From: CAWCHZ01 sp963795555 | GTDB taxonomy: Bacteria > Actinomycetota > Thermoleophilia > Solirubrobacterales > Solirubrobacteraceae | DNA length: 64,000 nucleotides | NCBI GenBank assembly: GCA_963795555.1 | Contig: CAWCHZ010000002.1 | Span: forward strand, 868,001 to 932,000 | Reading direction: 5' to 3' | Shown here: positions 16,109-23,854 of the stretch, one piece after another | Numbering within the stretch: position 1 is the first letter of the stretch | How the letters are laid out: every line of letters begins with the position of its first letter | The notes under the pieces: model-generated | What the model saw: the letters and a program-made list of their open reading frames with translations, nothing else | Databases searched by the model: none | Told to the model about the DNA's origin: nothing | Translations under genes and position numbers: made by a program

Positions 16109-17167
16109 CTACCCGCCGGCCTGCACCATCCCCAGCCCCGCGCCGGCCGGGCAGCGCGAGGCCGTCGGGCGTGGTGAGACCCTGTAGAAGGTCAGCGGTG
16201 CCCCCGCTCTGTCGCTCAACACGACGCGGCTCGGCTGCTCCGGCGCGAACGCGTAGAAGAGCCCTGCCCCCGGAGCGACGCTCGCCGGCACCGGGCGCTC
16301 GGCGAGCTGGCGGACCCGACCGCCGACATGCAGCGCCACGCTGGTCCCGGGCTGGAGGCGCAGCCCGTAGACGAGCAGCGAGGGTCGTGGCGTGCACTGG
16401 CCGACCGCGGACAGGATCGCCGGAGTGGATGCCGGCAGCTGCGCCACGCATGTCTGCGAAGAGCTCCAACTCGCCGCTCCACCAAGCGCCCTTGGCGCAC
16501 GCGCGACGCCGGCGAGGCAGAGATAGGGATGGCCGCCCGCCTGGATCTGCTCTGCGCTCAGCGCGAAGGTGCCGCCACCTGGCAGCGCTCCGTGCGCGAG
16601 CGTGATCACCCCGCCGGGACCAAGCTGAGCTGGGGCGGCGGCGCATGAGCGCAGCGTGAGGCCGCCCGCGCGCCGCAACCGTCGTCCGTGGGCGTCGAGC
16701 GCCTCGACCGAGCGCACGGCGCTGGGCGGCGCCGACAAGAAGATCACCAGCACGCCAGCGGGGGAAGGCTGGACGGGCCCGACGCGGAAGCTTCGCACCA
16801 GGATCACTCGACCGCTGCGGACTCGCACACGCACGCTGATCGTGCCTGCAGTTGCCGGCGCCGTGATGATCGTGTGGCCCGCCGTACAGGTCACGACAGC
16901 CGGCGTGGCCGCTCCGCCGCCGGCGGTCGGTGCGCAGCTGCCACCGGCGCCGAGCCCATCCTGGCCGCGGACGTAGAAGAGCAGGCAGGCGCCACCCGGC
17001 ATCACGACGGGGCTGATCGGCGGCCCGACGGCGGTCGCCCCCTCAGCCGCAGGCCCAACCGTCGCGATCGCCGTAGCGCTGCCCGCGAGCAGCGCCAAGG
17101 CGATCATGCACGTCGGCAGGAGCCCCACCCGGGCCGAATTACGGAGCTTTGCGTACGGATGACGCAC
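16109..17167 (-). CDS. Secreted protein of unknown function
   Basis: 352 aa from GTG at 17165-17167 (a TTG at 17195-17197 is an alternative). A hydrophobic segment TCMIALALLAGSATAIA at about residues 19-36 looks like a Sec signal or anchor after a basic start. The rest is rich in Ala, Gly, Pro, Val and short beta-like stretches, with several Cys in pairs (GGSCAP, VTCTAGH, RSCAAAP, LCLAGVA, QTCVAQL, GQCTPRP), suggesting disulfides in an extracellular beta-sandwich. I recognise no family. It lies 42 bases after menF on the same strand but is unlikely to belong to menaquinone synthesis. Confidence 0.6.
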   Translation of the reverse strand: MRHPYAKLRNSARVGLLPTCMIALALLAGSATAIATVGPAAEGATAVGPPISPVVMPGGACLLFYVRGQDGLGAGGSCAPTAGGGAATPAVVTCTAGHTIITAPATAGTISVRVRVRSGRVILVRSFRVGPVQPSPAGVLVIFLSAPPSAVRSVEALDAHGRRLRRAGGLTLRSCAAAPAQLGPGGVITLAHGALPGGGTFALSAEQIQAGGHPYLCLAGVARAPRALGGAASWSSSQTCVAQLPASTPAILSAVGQCTPRPSLLVYGLRLQPGTSVALHVGGRVRQLAERPVPASVAPGAGLFYAFAPEQPSRVVLSDRAGAPLTFYRVSPRPTASRCPAGAGLGMVQAGG

Positions 17168-17209
17168 TGAAAAGCACCCTAACGGTTGCGCCGGCAAGCG
17201 CGCGCTGCC

Positions 17210-18763
17210 CTACCCCGCGATCAGCGGCAGCAGCGCCTGCAGCTTGATCTCGGTCTCGGCCAGCTCCCTGGCGGGATCCGAGTCGCGCACGACGCCGACG
17301 CCCGCATAGCAGCGGGCGATCGCTCCGCGCAGCAGCGCGCAGCGCAGGGCGACGCACAGCTCGCCGTCCTCGTTGGCGTCCATCCAGCCCAGCGGCCCCG
17401 CGTACCAGCCGCGATCCAGGCCCTCCAGCGCGGGGATCAGCGGCGTCGCCAGCGCGGCGGGCTCCCCACCGACCGCCGGGGTGGGATGCAGCAGGCCGGC
17501 CAGCTCCAGCACGCCGACCGGGCGCGCGAGCTGAGCGCGGATCGGCGTGCCGAGGTGCTGGATGTTGGCGATGCGCACGATGCTGGGCTCATCCGGCGCG
17601 GCGACCCAGACCGCCAACGGCGCAAGCGTCGCCTCGATGCGGCGGGCCACGATCGCGTGCTCCTGGCGTTCCTTGGGGTCGTGCAGCAGTCGCTCGCCGA
17701 GGTGATCGTCGACGGCCGGATCGGCGCTGCGTCGCGTCGACCCGGCCAGCGCGACGGTGCTCGCGCGCTGTCCCTCGCGGCGGATCAGCAGCTCGGGACT
17801 GGCAACGACGAAGGCGGCATCGTCGACGCCTGCGCAGCCCACGTAGCAGTCGGCAAACCCGCTGCGCAGCGCGCCGAGCAGCGCGACCGGGTCGTGCGCG
17901 CTCGCGGCGATTGCCTGGACCTCACGGGCCAGCACGATCTTCTCCAATCCGCCCGCCGCGATCCGCTCGACCGCCCGCGCGACCGCCGCCTCGTAATGCT
18001 CGGGCGCAAGCGTGCTCGCGACCTGCACACGCTGCAGTGGATCGGGATCGAGCAGCGGCAGCGGTGCGTCACGCAGCTCATCGAGGCGGCGCCGGATGCG
18101 GCCGAGCAGATCCTCGGCGGTGTCGTCGCCCTGCGCCGCGACCGTCAGCGTCAGGACGACCTGATCGCGATTGCGCGCCAGCGCAAGCTCGGGTACGTCG
18201 AGCGCGGAGGCCGCGAAGCCACGCCAGTGCGGCGCGCCGCAGCCGTCGGCTGCAAACGCAAGGCCACCAACAGCGACCAGCCCCTGGCCGCCACCGGCCG
18301 GCGGCTCAGCCACAGCATCGCGCACCAGCTCACGCCAGCTGGCGGCGACCTGCCTGAAGCGATCGCGCCCCTTCCCCTCGATGCGTGCAACCGAGCCGAG
18401 GACGGCGAGCGCCCAGCCGTCGCGGGCGGGCTGCTCGAAACAGAACCAGCGCTCGCCTGGACGCCGTGAGGCGGCGACGATCGCGCTGGGGTCGAGCGGC
18501 GCGGTCGCAGCGACGCTGATCGACGCGAGCACGGGTCGCCGGCGGGCGCGGGCGCGGCGGATCGCCGTGGCGGCGCGCTGTGACAGATCCCGCCAGTCGC
18601 GCTCGCCCAGCTCCCACAATGGCCCACCTGCGGCGCGCACGGCGCCTGCCGGCTCCTCCCGGGTGCGCGCCCTCCCCGGCGACTCCTCCACGGCGTCGCG
18701 GCCAGGGGTCGACGCGTGGCCCGCCAGCTCCCGCGTGCCACTCCCCTGTGAACCGTCCGTCAC
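17210..18763 (-). CDS. menF: Isochorismate synthase
   Basis: A chorismate-binding enzyme that isomerises chorismate to isochorismate, feeding MenD. 517 aa with a roughly 70-residue charged N-terminal lead. The C-terminal catalytic domain shows GGLEKIVLAREVQA, SPELLIRREGQRASTVALAGSTRR, HDPKERQEHAIVARRIEATL, IQHLGTPIRAQL, LHPTPAVGGEP, GWYAGPLGWMDANEDGELCVALR and the end AGVGVVRDSDPARELAETEIKLQ. The ELAETEIKLQ ending and the lack of a glutaminase partner argue for isochorismate rather than anthranilate synthase. GTG at 18761-18763 starts 3 bases after the ilvN stop, so it is the third gene of an ilvB-ilvN-menF operon. Confidence 0.92.
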   Translation of the reverse strand: MTDGSQGSGTRELAGHASTPGRDAVEESPGRARTREEPAGAVRAAGGPLWELGERDWRDLSQRAATAIRRARARRRPVLASISVAATAPLDPSAIVAASRRPGERWFCFEQPARDGWALAVLGSVARIEGKGRDRFRQVAASWRELVRDAVAEPPAGGGQGLVAVGGLAFAADGCGAPHWRGFAASALDVPELALARNRDQVVLTLTVAAQGDDTAEDLLGRIRRRLDELRDAPLPLLDPDPLQRVQVASTLAPEHYEAAVARAVERIAAGGLEKIVLAREVQAIAASAHDPVALLGALRSGFADCYVGCAGVDDAAFVVASPELLIRREGQRASTVALAGSTRRSADPAVDDHLGERLLHDPKERQEHAIVARRIEATLAPLAVWVAAPDEPSIVRIANIQHLGTPIRAQLARPVGVLELAGLLHPTPAVGGEPAALATPLIPALEGLDRGWYAGPLGWMDANEDGELCVALRCALLRGAIARCYAGVGVVRDSDPARELAETEIKLQALLPLIAG

Positions 18764-18766
18764 GCC

Positions 18767-19327
18767 TCAGGTCTGAGCTCGGTTGCGGTTGATGGCGATT
18801 TCGCCGGTGCGGGCCATTTCGGTTAGGCCGTGGGGGCGTAGGAGTTCTTTGAGGGCGTTGATCTTTTGGTGGCTGCCGGTGACCTCGATGGTGATGGTCT
18901 TGCGGTGGGTGTCGATGATCTGTGCGCGGAATGGTGCGATCAGCGCGCTGATCTCAGCGCGCGCAGCACCGTCGGCGTTGACCTTAAAGAGCGCGAGCTC
19001 CCGCGCGAGGGTCATGTCGGGTTCCAGATCGGTGATCTTGATGACGTTGATGAGCTTGTGCAGCTGTTTTGTGACCTGGTCGATGGGATGAAGCGCGCCA
19101 TCTAAGGTCAGCGTGATCCGTGACAGCCCGGGGTCATCGGTCGGCCCGACCGCGAGCGTGTCGATATTGAACCCCCGCCTGGCGAACAGCCCCGCGATCC
19201 GCGTCAACACACCAGGCTTGTTCTCAACCAGGATCGACAGGATATGCCGCCGGCCGGTGCGCACCGACCCCGCCGCCTGCAACTCCTCCAACGACAACAA
19301 TTCGCTCGTGCCCGGCTCACCCACCAC
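18767..19327 (-). CDS. ilvN: Acetolactate synthase small (regulatory) subunit
   Basis: 186 aa. The N-terminal ACT domain reads RRHILSILVENKPGVLTRIAGLFARRGFNIDTLAVG, which binds valine and confers feedback control on IlvB; the C-terminal half (MTLARELALFKVNAD) is the family's second domain. GTG at 19325-19327 starts 6 bases after the ilvB stop. Codon use in the 3' third is unusual for the window: the coding strand is A/C-ending and the plus strand from 18781 is strikingly G/T-rich. Confidence 0.96.
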   Translation of the reverse strand: MVGEPGTSELLSLEELQAAGSVRTGRRHILSILVENKPGVLTRIAGLFARRGFNIDTLAVGPTDDPGLSRITLTLDGALHPIDQVTKQLHKLINVIKITDLEPDMTLARELALFKVNADGAARAEISALIAPFRAQIIDTHRKTITIEVTGSHQKINALKELLRPHGLTEMARTGEIAINRNRAQT

Positions 19328-19333
19328 AAGCCC

Positions 19334-21010
19334 CTAACCCAGCATGTCCCGGGCTGCAGCGCCGGGGACGATGATCGGAAACGTGTTCTCCTCCCTGCTG
19401 ACCGGCACGTCCACCACCACTGGCCCCGGTGTTGCGATCGCTTGGCGCATCCCCTCGACAAGGGTGCTCTTATCAGCCAGGCGCATCCCGGTCGCGCCAT
19501 AGGCCTCAGCCAACTTGACGAAATCAGGCCAGGCCCCCATATCGACATGGGAATAGCGCCGGTCCCAGAACATCTCCTGCCACTGCCTGACCATCCCCAA
19601 ATAGCCGTTGTTCATCACGAACACCTTCACCGGGATGTCGTAATGCGACGCTGTCGCAAGCTCCTGCGCGTTCATCTGAAAAGACCCATCCCCCGAGAGC
19701 ACACACACCACCCGCTCCGGACAGCCAACCGCCGCACCAATCCCCGCCGGCAACCCAAACCCCATCGTCCCCAACCCACCACTATTGATCCACCGCCGCG
19801 GCTCCGGGAAGCTGTAGTACTGCGCCGCCCACATCTGATGCTGCCCCACATCCGAGCAGACAATCGCCTCCCCACCCGTCGCCTCAAACAACGCCTTGAC
19901 CATCCACTGCGGCTTTATCTCAGACCCCACCGAATCCTCATAAGACAACGGAAACTCACGCTGCCAACCCCGAATCCGCTCCCACCACCCATCCAACCGC
20001 CCACGATCCGGCGAAAGCGCCCGATACTCCACCAACAAACGCTCCAACACCAACCGCGCATCCCCCACAATCGGCACATGCGCCGGCACATTCTTAGAAA
20101 TCTCCGCCGGATCAATATCAATATGGATGAACTTCGCACCCGGCGCGAACTCAGACAAACGCCCCGTAATCCGATCATCAAAACGCGCCCCCACCGCCAA
20201 AATCAAATCCGCCTCATCCATCGCATAATTCGCCGCCCGCAAACCATGCATCCCCAACATCCCCAACCACTCCCCACCACCACCCGGAAACACCCCCAAC
20301 CCCATCAACGTACAAGTCACCGGCAACCCACCAAACACCACCAAATCCCGCAACACCCCCGCACCACCAGCCGCAACCACACCACCACCCGCATACACCA
20401 CAGGACGAACCGCCGCCGCCAACACCTTCGCCGCCGAACGAATCTGCTTCTGGTTGCCCTCAACCGTCGGCGCATAACCCGCCAGCCGCACATCCAACAC
20501 CGGCTCATAATCAATCTCCGCCCGCGACAGATCCTGCGGGATATCCACCAACACCGGCCCCGGACGACCGCTACGCGCCAGATAGAAAGCCTCATGAATC
20601 GCCTGCGGAATCTCCGCCGGATGGCGAACCATCACCGAGTGCTTGACAACCGGCATCGTGATCCCAATCGTGTCGCACTCCTGAAAGCCATCCGTCCCCA
20701 ACAACTCCGTCCGCACCTGCCCAGTGATAAACACCACCGGCACCGAATCCATCATCGCATCACAAATCGGCGTCACCAAATTCGTCGCACCCGGCCCCGA
20801 AGTAGCAAACGCCACCCCAACCCGACCAGTCGCCTTGGCATACCCCTCCGCCGCATGCCCACCACCAGCCTCATGACGCACCAAGATATGACGCACACCA
20901 CCATCAACAAACGCATCATAAGTCGGCAAATTCGCCCCACCCGGCAAGCCAAACACCACCTCGACCTGCTCGGCCCGCAGGGCCTGCACAAGCGCATCAG
21001 CCGCCCGCAT
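19334..21010 (-). CDS. ilvB: Acetolactate synthase large (catalytic) subunit
   Basis: A ThDP/FAD enzyme condensing pyruvate with pyruvate or 2-oxobutyrate. 558 aa. The ThDP-activating Glu is in RHEAGGGHAAEGYAKATG, the FAD-binding region near PGGGGEWLGMLGMHG, and the Mg/ThDP site in LSGDGSFQMNAQELATAS with MNNGYLGMVRQWQEMF. Start ATG at 21008-21010. Composition is odd: from about 19720 to 21000 the coding strand uses mainly G- and T-ending codons (GGT, GGG, TTG, GTG, GAT), unlike the C/G-ending usage elsewhere; the 60 plus-strand bases from 20281 hold 29 C, 22 A, 6 G and 3 T. The protein is otherwise intact. Confidence 0.97.
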   Translation of the reverse strand: MRAADALVQALRAEQVEVVFGLPGGANLPTYDAFVDGGVRHILVRHEAGGGHAAEGYAKATGRVGVAFATSGPGATNLVTPICDAMMDSVPVVFITGQVRTELLGTDGFQECDTIGITMPVVKHSVMVRHPAEIPQAIHEAFYLARSGRPGPVLVDIPQDLSRAEIDYEPVLDVRLAGYAPTVEGNQKQIRSAAKVLAAAVRPVVYAGGGVVAAGGAGVLRDLVVFGGLPVTCTLMGLGVFPGGGGEWLGMLGMHGLRAANYAMDEADLILAVGARFDDRITGRLSEFAPGAKFIHIDIDPAEISKNVPAHVPIVGDARLVLERLLVEYRALSPDRGRLDGWWERIRGWQREFPLSYEDSVGSEIKPQWMVKALFEATGGEAIVCSDVGQHQMWAAQYYSFPEPRRWINSGGLGTMGFGLPAGIGAAVGCPERVVCVLSGDGSFQMNAQELATASHYDIPVKVFVMNNGYLGMVRQWQEMFWDRRYSHVDMGAWPDFVKLAEAYGATGMRLADKSTLVEGMRQAIATPGPVVVDVPVSREENTFPIIVPGAAARDMLG

Positions 21011-21135
21011 CGCTCACCGCCGCATCGACATCGCTCCGACGCGCCCGGCCCGCGTCCATCGCGCGAGCATGCCAGCCGCGCCGCGCCGTCGGCATCGTTC
21101 AAGCGCTGGCTCGCCTGGTGGACGGGAGGTCGAAC

Positions 21136-21203
21136 TCAGCGAACGCCGCGCGGGGCCCGCACCGCGCCATCAAGCGCGACATCGCGCTCAGCGAACGCCG
21201 CGC
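21136..21203. repeat. 16-base direct repeat at the 3' end of an xre gene
   Basis: TCAGCGAACGCCGCGC occurs at 21136-21151 and again at 21188-21203, where it encodes the last codons and stop of the xre gene on the minus strand. Period 52. The outer copy lies beyond the stop in the ilvB leader, as if the gene end had been tandemly duplicated and had since decayed. Confidence 0.6.
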
Positions 21204-21409
21204 AGCAGCTCGCCGGTCGTTATATCGAGCGCGCGAGCCAGCCGAACGATCGTCGACAGGCGGGGGTCGCGCTTGCCGCGCTCGAGCCGCGAGACCTCGG
21301 TGGGATGCAGATCGGCCTTGAAGCCCAGCTCCTCCTGGGTCAGCGAGGCGCTGGAGCGCCGGCGGCGGAGGTTGGTGGCGAATTGCTCGAGCGGATCCAT
21401 CGGCTGCAT
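21188..21409 (-). CDS. Small Xre-family HTH regulator (copy 1)
   Basis: 73 aa consisting almost wholly of one Xre/Cro helix-turn-helix: RRRRSSASLTQEELGFKAD (helices 1-2), LHPTEVSRLERGKRDPRLST (recognition helix), IVRLARALDITTGELLRGVR. No sensor domain, so it is a simple DNA-binding switch or needs a partner. It is about half identical to the next two xre genes by eye. Its upstream region shares a 16-base sequence with copy 2. It lies 177 bases upstream of ilvB on the same strand; regulation of ilvBN is possible but unproven. Confidence 0.85.
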   Translation of the reverse strand: MQPMDPLEQFATNLRRRRSSASLTQEELGFKADLHPTEVSRLERGKRDPRLSTIVRLARALDITTGELLRGVR

Positions 21410-21421
21410 CTTGCAGTGTTA

Positions 21422-21437
21422 TAGGCCAGAAGATCTA
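21422..21437 (-). promoter_or_regulatory. Shared upstream element of xre copy 1
   Basis: TAGGCCAGAAGATCTA (plus-strand reading) lies 13 bases upstream of the xre copy 1 start and recurs exactly at 21825-21840 upstream of copy 2. Beyond it both copies continue with a similar sequence ending GTCAA (minus-strand TTGAC). The element contains the palindrome AGATCT. It is a candidate common operator or promoter part. Confidence 0.45.
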
Positions 21438-21586
21438 GAGCCAAGAAGTCAATTCGACTTTAGCGCGGATCGCTACGGCCGTGGGCGACAGACCCGGATA
21501 CCGCGATCGGCAGCGGACGCCCGCAGGCGGGCTCGACACGCCTACTCGCCGCGTCGTAGCTCGGCGGGCGTGGTTGCGCGCACGCC

Positions 21587-21802
21587 CTATTTGACGCCGC
21601 GCAGCAGCTGCGCCGGCGTGGTGTCCAGCCCGCGCGCTAGCCGGACGATCATCGAGAGCCGCGGCTCGCGGGCCCCCTGCTCGACCTTACAGATGGCCGT
21701 CGGATGCACGCCCGACCGCGATCCCAGCTCCTCCTGGGTGAGCGAAGCCCGCGCACGGTGGCGTCTCACGTTGGCGGCCAACTGCTCGAGCGACTCCTCC
21801 AT
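21587..21802 (-). CDS. Small Xre-family HTH regulator (copy 2)
   Basis: 71 aa, single Xre domain: RRHRARASLTQEELGSRSG, VHPTAICKVEQGAREPRLSM, IVRLARGLDTTPAQLLRGVK. Closely similar to copy 1 throughout, including the LLRGV end, and it shares the upstream element at 21825-21840. Start ATG at 21800-21802 follows a purine-rich stretch. It probably arose by tandem duplication with copy 1 and copy 3. Confidence 0.85.
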   Translation of the reverse strand: MEESLEQLAANVRRHRARASLTQEELGSRSGVHPTAICKVEQGAREPRLSMIVRLARGLDTTPAQLLRGVK

Positions 21803-21824
21803 TGGCGGCCCATCCTGCCGGAAC

Positions 21825-21840
21825 TAGGCCAGAAGATCTA
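21825..21840 (-). promoter_or_regulatory. Shared upstream element of xre copy 2
   Basis: An exact copy of the 16-base element at 21422-21437, lying 22 bases upstream of xre copy 2, again followed (on the plus strand) by a GTCAA motif at similar distance. Conservation between paralogues in otherwise diverged flanks suggests a binding site for one or both Xre proteins. Confidence 0.45.
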
Positions 21841-21888
21841 TAGCGAGAACGTCAAGCTGGCCCGCTAGCATGCGGAGCCATGTTCCCC

Positions 21889-22104
21889 TCAGTCCCTGTC
21901 GCCGACGAGCTTCTCGGGCTCGACGCGCAGCGCTCGTGCCAGCCGCACGAGCATCGACAGACGCGGCTCACGCGCGGCACGCTCCATCCGCGACACCTCG
22001 GCTGGATGCAGGCCGGCTCTGCGGGCGAGCTGCTCCTGCGAGAGCCCTGCCTGGAGGCGCGAGCGACGCAGCGCGGATGCGAATTGATCCTCTGTGCCCT
22101 TCAT
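21889..22104 (-). CDS. Small Xre-family HTH regulator (copy 3)
   Basis: 71 aa from ATG at 22102-22104; the open frame extends further upstream but the natural domain starts here. HTH: RRSRLQAGLSQEQLARRAG, LHPAEVSRMERAAREPRLSM, LVRLARALRVEPEKLVGDRD. Same size and layout as copies 1 and 2 but without their shared upstream element. It is divergent from the MarR gene at 22161 with 56 bases between starts, so the two may be controlled from one site. Confidence 0.8.
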   Translation of the reverse strand: MKGTEDQFASALRRSRLQAGLSQEQLARRAGLHPAEVSRMERAAREPRLSMLVRLARALRVEPEKLVGDRD

Positions 22105-22160
22105 CGCCCCGGATTGTCGGCGATGGCATCGCGCGGGTCCAGAGCCGAGCGCACAGGTCG

Positions 22161-22619
22161 ATGAGCGCCGAGTCAGCTCCGCGTCGCGCGCGCACAGCGG
22201 ATCCCTGGTTGCTCGTGCAGCGCAGCGATCTCGCCGGCGCATGGCAGCGTGCCGCCCGCTGCGAGGAGCTGGCCATGTCCCGCTCCGGGGTGCTCGCGCT
22301 CGAGCACCTTTCGCGCAGCGATGGACTGACACTCGGCGAGCTGGCCGAGCGTCTTGGGCTAACCTCGGGCGGCGTCTCGGCGTTGGCTGACCGCCTGGAA
22401 CGCGCCGGCCAGGTCGAGCGGGTGCCCAACCCGCGCGACGCGCGCAGCCGCCTGCTGCGACTCACCGAGGCCGGCACATGCCTGCTCGACGACTACCTCG
22501 AGCCGATCCTGGCTCCGATCGAGCACGCGGTCGAGTGGCTTGATCCCGGCGACCGACGCATGGTCGAGCGCTTCCTCGCCGATCTTGTGGTCACGCGCGT
22601 CGAACGCCAGCAGGACTAG
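22161..22619 (+). CDS. MarR-family regulator (copy 1)
   Basis: 152 aa winged-helix regulator. Core: SRSGVLALEHLSRSDGLTLGELAERLGLTSGGVSALADRLERAGQVERVPNPRDARSR (recognition helix at LTSGGVSALADRLERAG, wing at NPRDARSRLLRLTEAG), followed by a dimerisation helix (DPGDRRMVERFLADLVVTRV). The ATG at 22161 is the first that precedes the domain. Paired divergently with the small xre gene at 22104, an arrangement repeated at 23267/23306. Confidence 0.85.
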   Translation: MSAESAPRRARTADPWLLVQRSDLAGAWQRAARCEELAMSRSGVLALEHLSRSDGLTLGELAERLGLTSGGVSALADRLERAGQVERVPNPRDARSRLLRLTEAGTCLLDDYLEPILAPIEHAVEWLDPGDRRMVERFLADLVVTRVERQQD

Positions 22620-22697
22620 CGCGCCGACCCCAGCCGTTGCTCCTCTGACCGCGAGCCGTTGCTGCCATGTCAAGCGTTGCTCGGTGCTTGTGAGCCA

Positions 22698-23267
22698 CTA
22701 GCGTGCGGAGCCGGAGCCCGGCGCGGACATCGTCGTCAGGATCGCCTCGGCATCGATGACGATCTCCGAGACAGCGAGGTCCAATCCGACTGCAAGCCGA
22801 TGCACCACGAACGCGCTCGGCTCGCGCTCAGCGCGCTCGATTCCGCCGATGTAGTTGCGGTGGACGCCCGTGCGCATCTGCAGCTGCTCCTGCGTCAGGC
22901 CGCGGCTGCGTCGCGCCCGCCGCAGGGCCGCACCGAGCGCGACCAGGAAGTCAGGTGGTGGGCCACTCTCGCCCGCAGTCGTTGCAGCCGGGGATGCTGT
23001 CTGCCGAGGAGTGGCTCGGCGCGCCGCGTTGCCAGCCCTGCCGCCGCCCTTGGCGGCTGTCCCGCCGACGCGCCTCCCGGCGGATCCCGGGGACTTGGTG
23101 GCTCCGCCGCCGCCACCACCGCCCCGAGCCTTGCCGCCACTCGACCCTCGACCGCCGCTACGGCTCGAGCGGATCTCCGACAGCGGGGCCTTGGGCTCTC
23201 GCGGGGAGCGCGCAGGGGACACGGCACACGACCCTTCCACCCCGGCTCCTGAGTTTCTACAGTTCAT
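22698..23267 (-). CDS. Xre-family regulator with long Gly/Arg/Ala-rich N-terminal tail
   Basis: 189 aa. Residues 1-105 are low complexity, with a run of seven glycines and many Arg/Lys/Ser (SGGRGSSGGKARGGGGGGG, then AARRATPRQTASPAATT). An Xre HTH occupies about 108-170: ALRRARRSRGLTQEQLQMR, TGVHRNYIGGIERAEREPSA, VVHRLAVGLDLAVSEIVIDA. The basic tail could bind DNA non-specifically, or the true start may lie closer to the HTH. Divergent from the second MarR gene, with 38 bases between starts. Confidence 0.7.
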   Translation of the reverse strand: MNCRNSGAGVEGSCAVSPARSPREPKAPLSEIRSSRSGGRGSSGGKARGGGGGGGATKSPGSAGRRVGGTAAKGGGRAGNAARRATPRQTASPAATTAGESGPPPDFLVALGAALRRARRSRGLTQEQLQMRTGVHRNYIGGIERAEREPSAFVVHRLAVGLDLAVSEIVIDAEAILTTMSAPGSGSAR

Positions 23268-23282
23268 TCGTGTGATCCATCC

Positions 23283-23306
23283 TAATCGTGTTCTAGACTC
23301 AGATTA
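23283..23306. promoter_or_regulatory. Inverted repeat between divergent xre and marR genes
   Basis: TAATC-N14-GATTA (23283-23306) with a central TCTAGA, ending at the first base of the marR start codon. MarR proteins usually bind AT-rich palindromes of this size in divergent promoters, so this is a probable operator for one or both genes. Confidence 0.45.
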
Positions 23307-23854
23307 TGCACCACTTTCGAACAGCGCGCGAAGCGATCGCCTCGCCCAGCGAGGCTTCCGACCGGTTCCCTCCCTCTGAGGTGCCCGAGCGAGACCCCGC
23401 CTGTGGCCCTGCGCTCGCGGAGCACATCCGCAGCAGCGACCTCGCGGGCTACCACCACCGGGCGGCGCGCGCCCGCGAGCTGCGCACCGCGCAGCTCGAC
23501 CTGCTGGCGCTGGAGCACGTGGCCTGCTGTCCTGGGCTGACCCTCGCGGAGCTCGGCGAGCGCATGGGGCTGACCTCGGGCGGTATCACCGGCTTGACGA
23601 CGCGCCTCGAGCGGGCGGGCCTGCTCAGTCGCGCGCCGCACCCGCGGGACCGTCGCAGCCGCGCTCTGGCGCTGACCAGCCAAGGCGCAGCCCGCCTGCA
23701 GGACTATCTCCAGCCAATCGCCGCGCCGGTTCGCGAGGCGGTATCGGCGCTATCACCGCGCGACCGTGCGGTCGTCACCCGCTTCCTTGATCAGCTGACC
23801 GTGCTGCGGGAGGCCTTCACGGCGCGCCCAGCGCGGACGCCACCGGGCAGCTAG
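23306..23854 (+). CDS. MarR-family regulator (copy 2)
   Basis: 182 aa. The core is clearly paralogous to copy 1: AQLDLLALEHVACCPGLTLAELGERMGLTSGGITGLTTRLERAGLLSRAPHPRDRRSRALALTSQGAARLQDYLQPI, then the C-terminal dimerisation helix SPRDRAVVTRFLDQLTVL. About 50 extra residues precede the domain. Start ATG at 23306 lies at the edge of the inverted repeat. Its TAG stop (23852-23854) shares CTAG with the stop of the convergent methyltransferase gene. Confidence 0.85.
   Translation: MHHFRTAREAIASPSEASDRFPPSEVPERDPACGPALAEHIRSSDLAGYHHRAARARELRTAQLDLLALEHVACCPGLTLAELGERMGLTSGGITGLTTRLERAGLLSRAPHPRDRRSRALALTSQGAARLQDYLQPIAAPVREAVSALSPRDRAVVTRFLDQLTVLREAFTARPARTPPGS

Noticed and set aside
19244..21424. 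A 726-codon plus-strand frame opposite ilvB, rich in His/Arg/Pro.
   Set aside because: The peptide only reflects the CA-rich complement of ilvB; IlvB is complete on the other strand.
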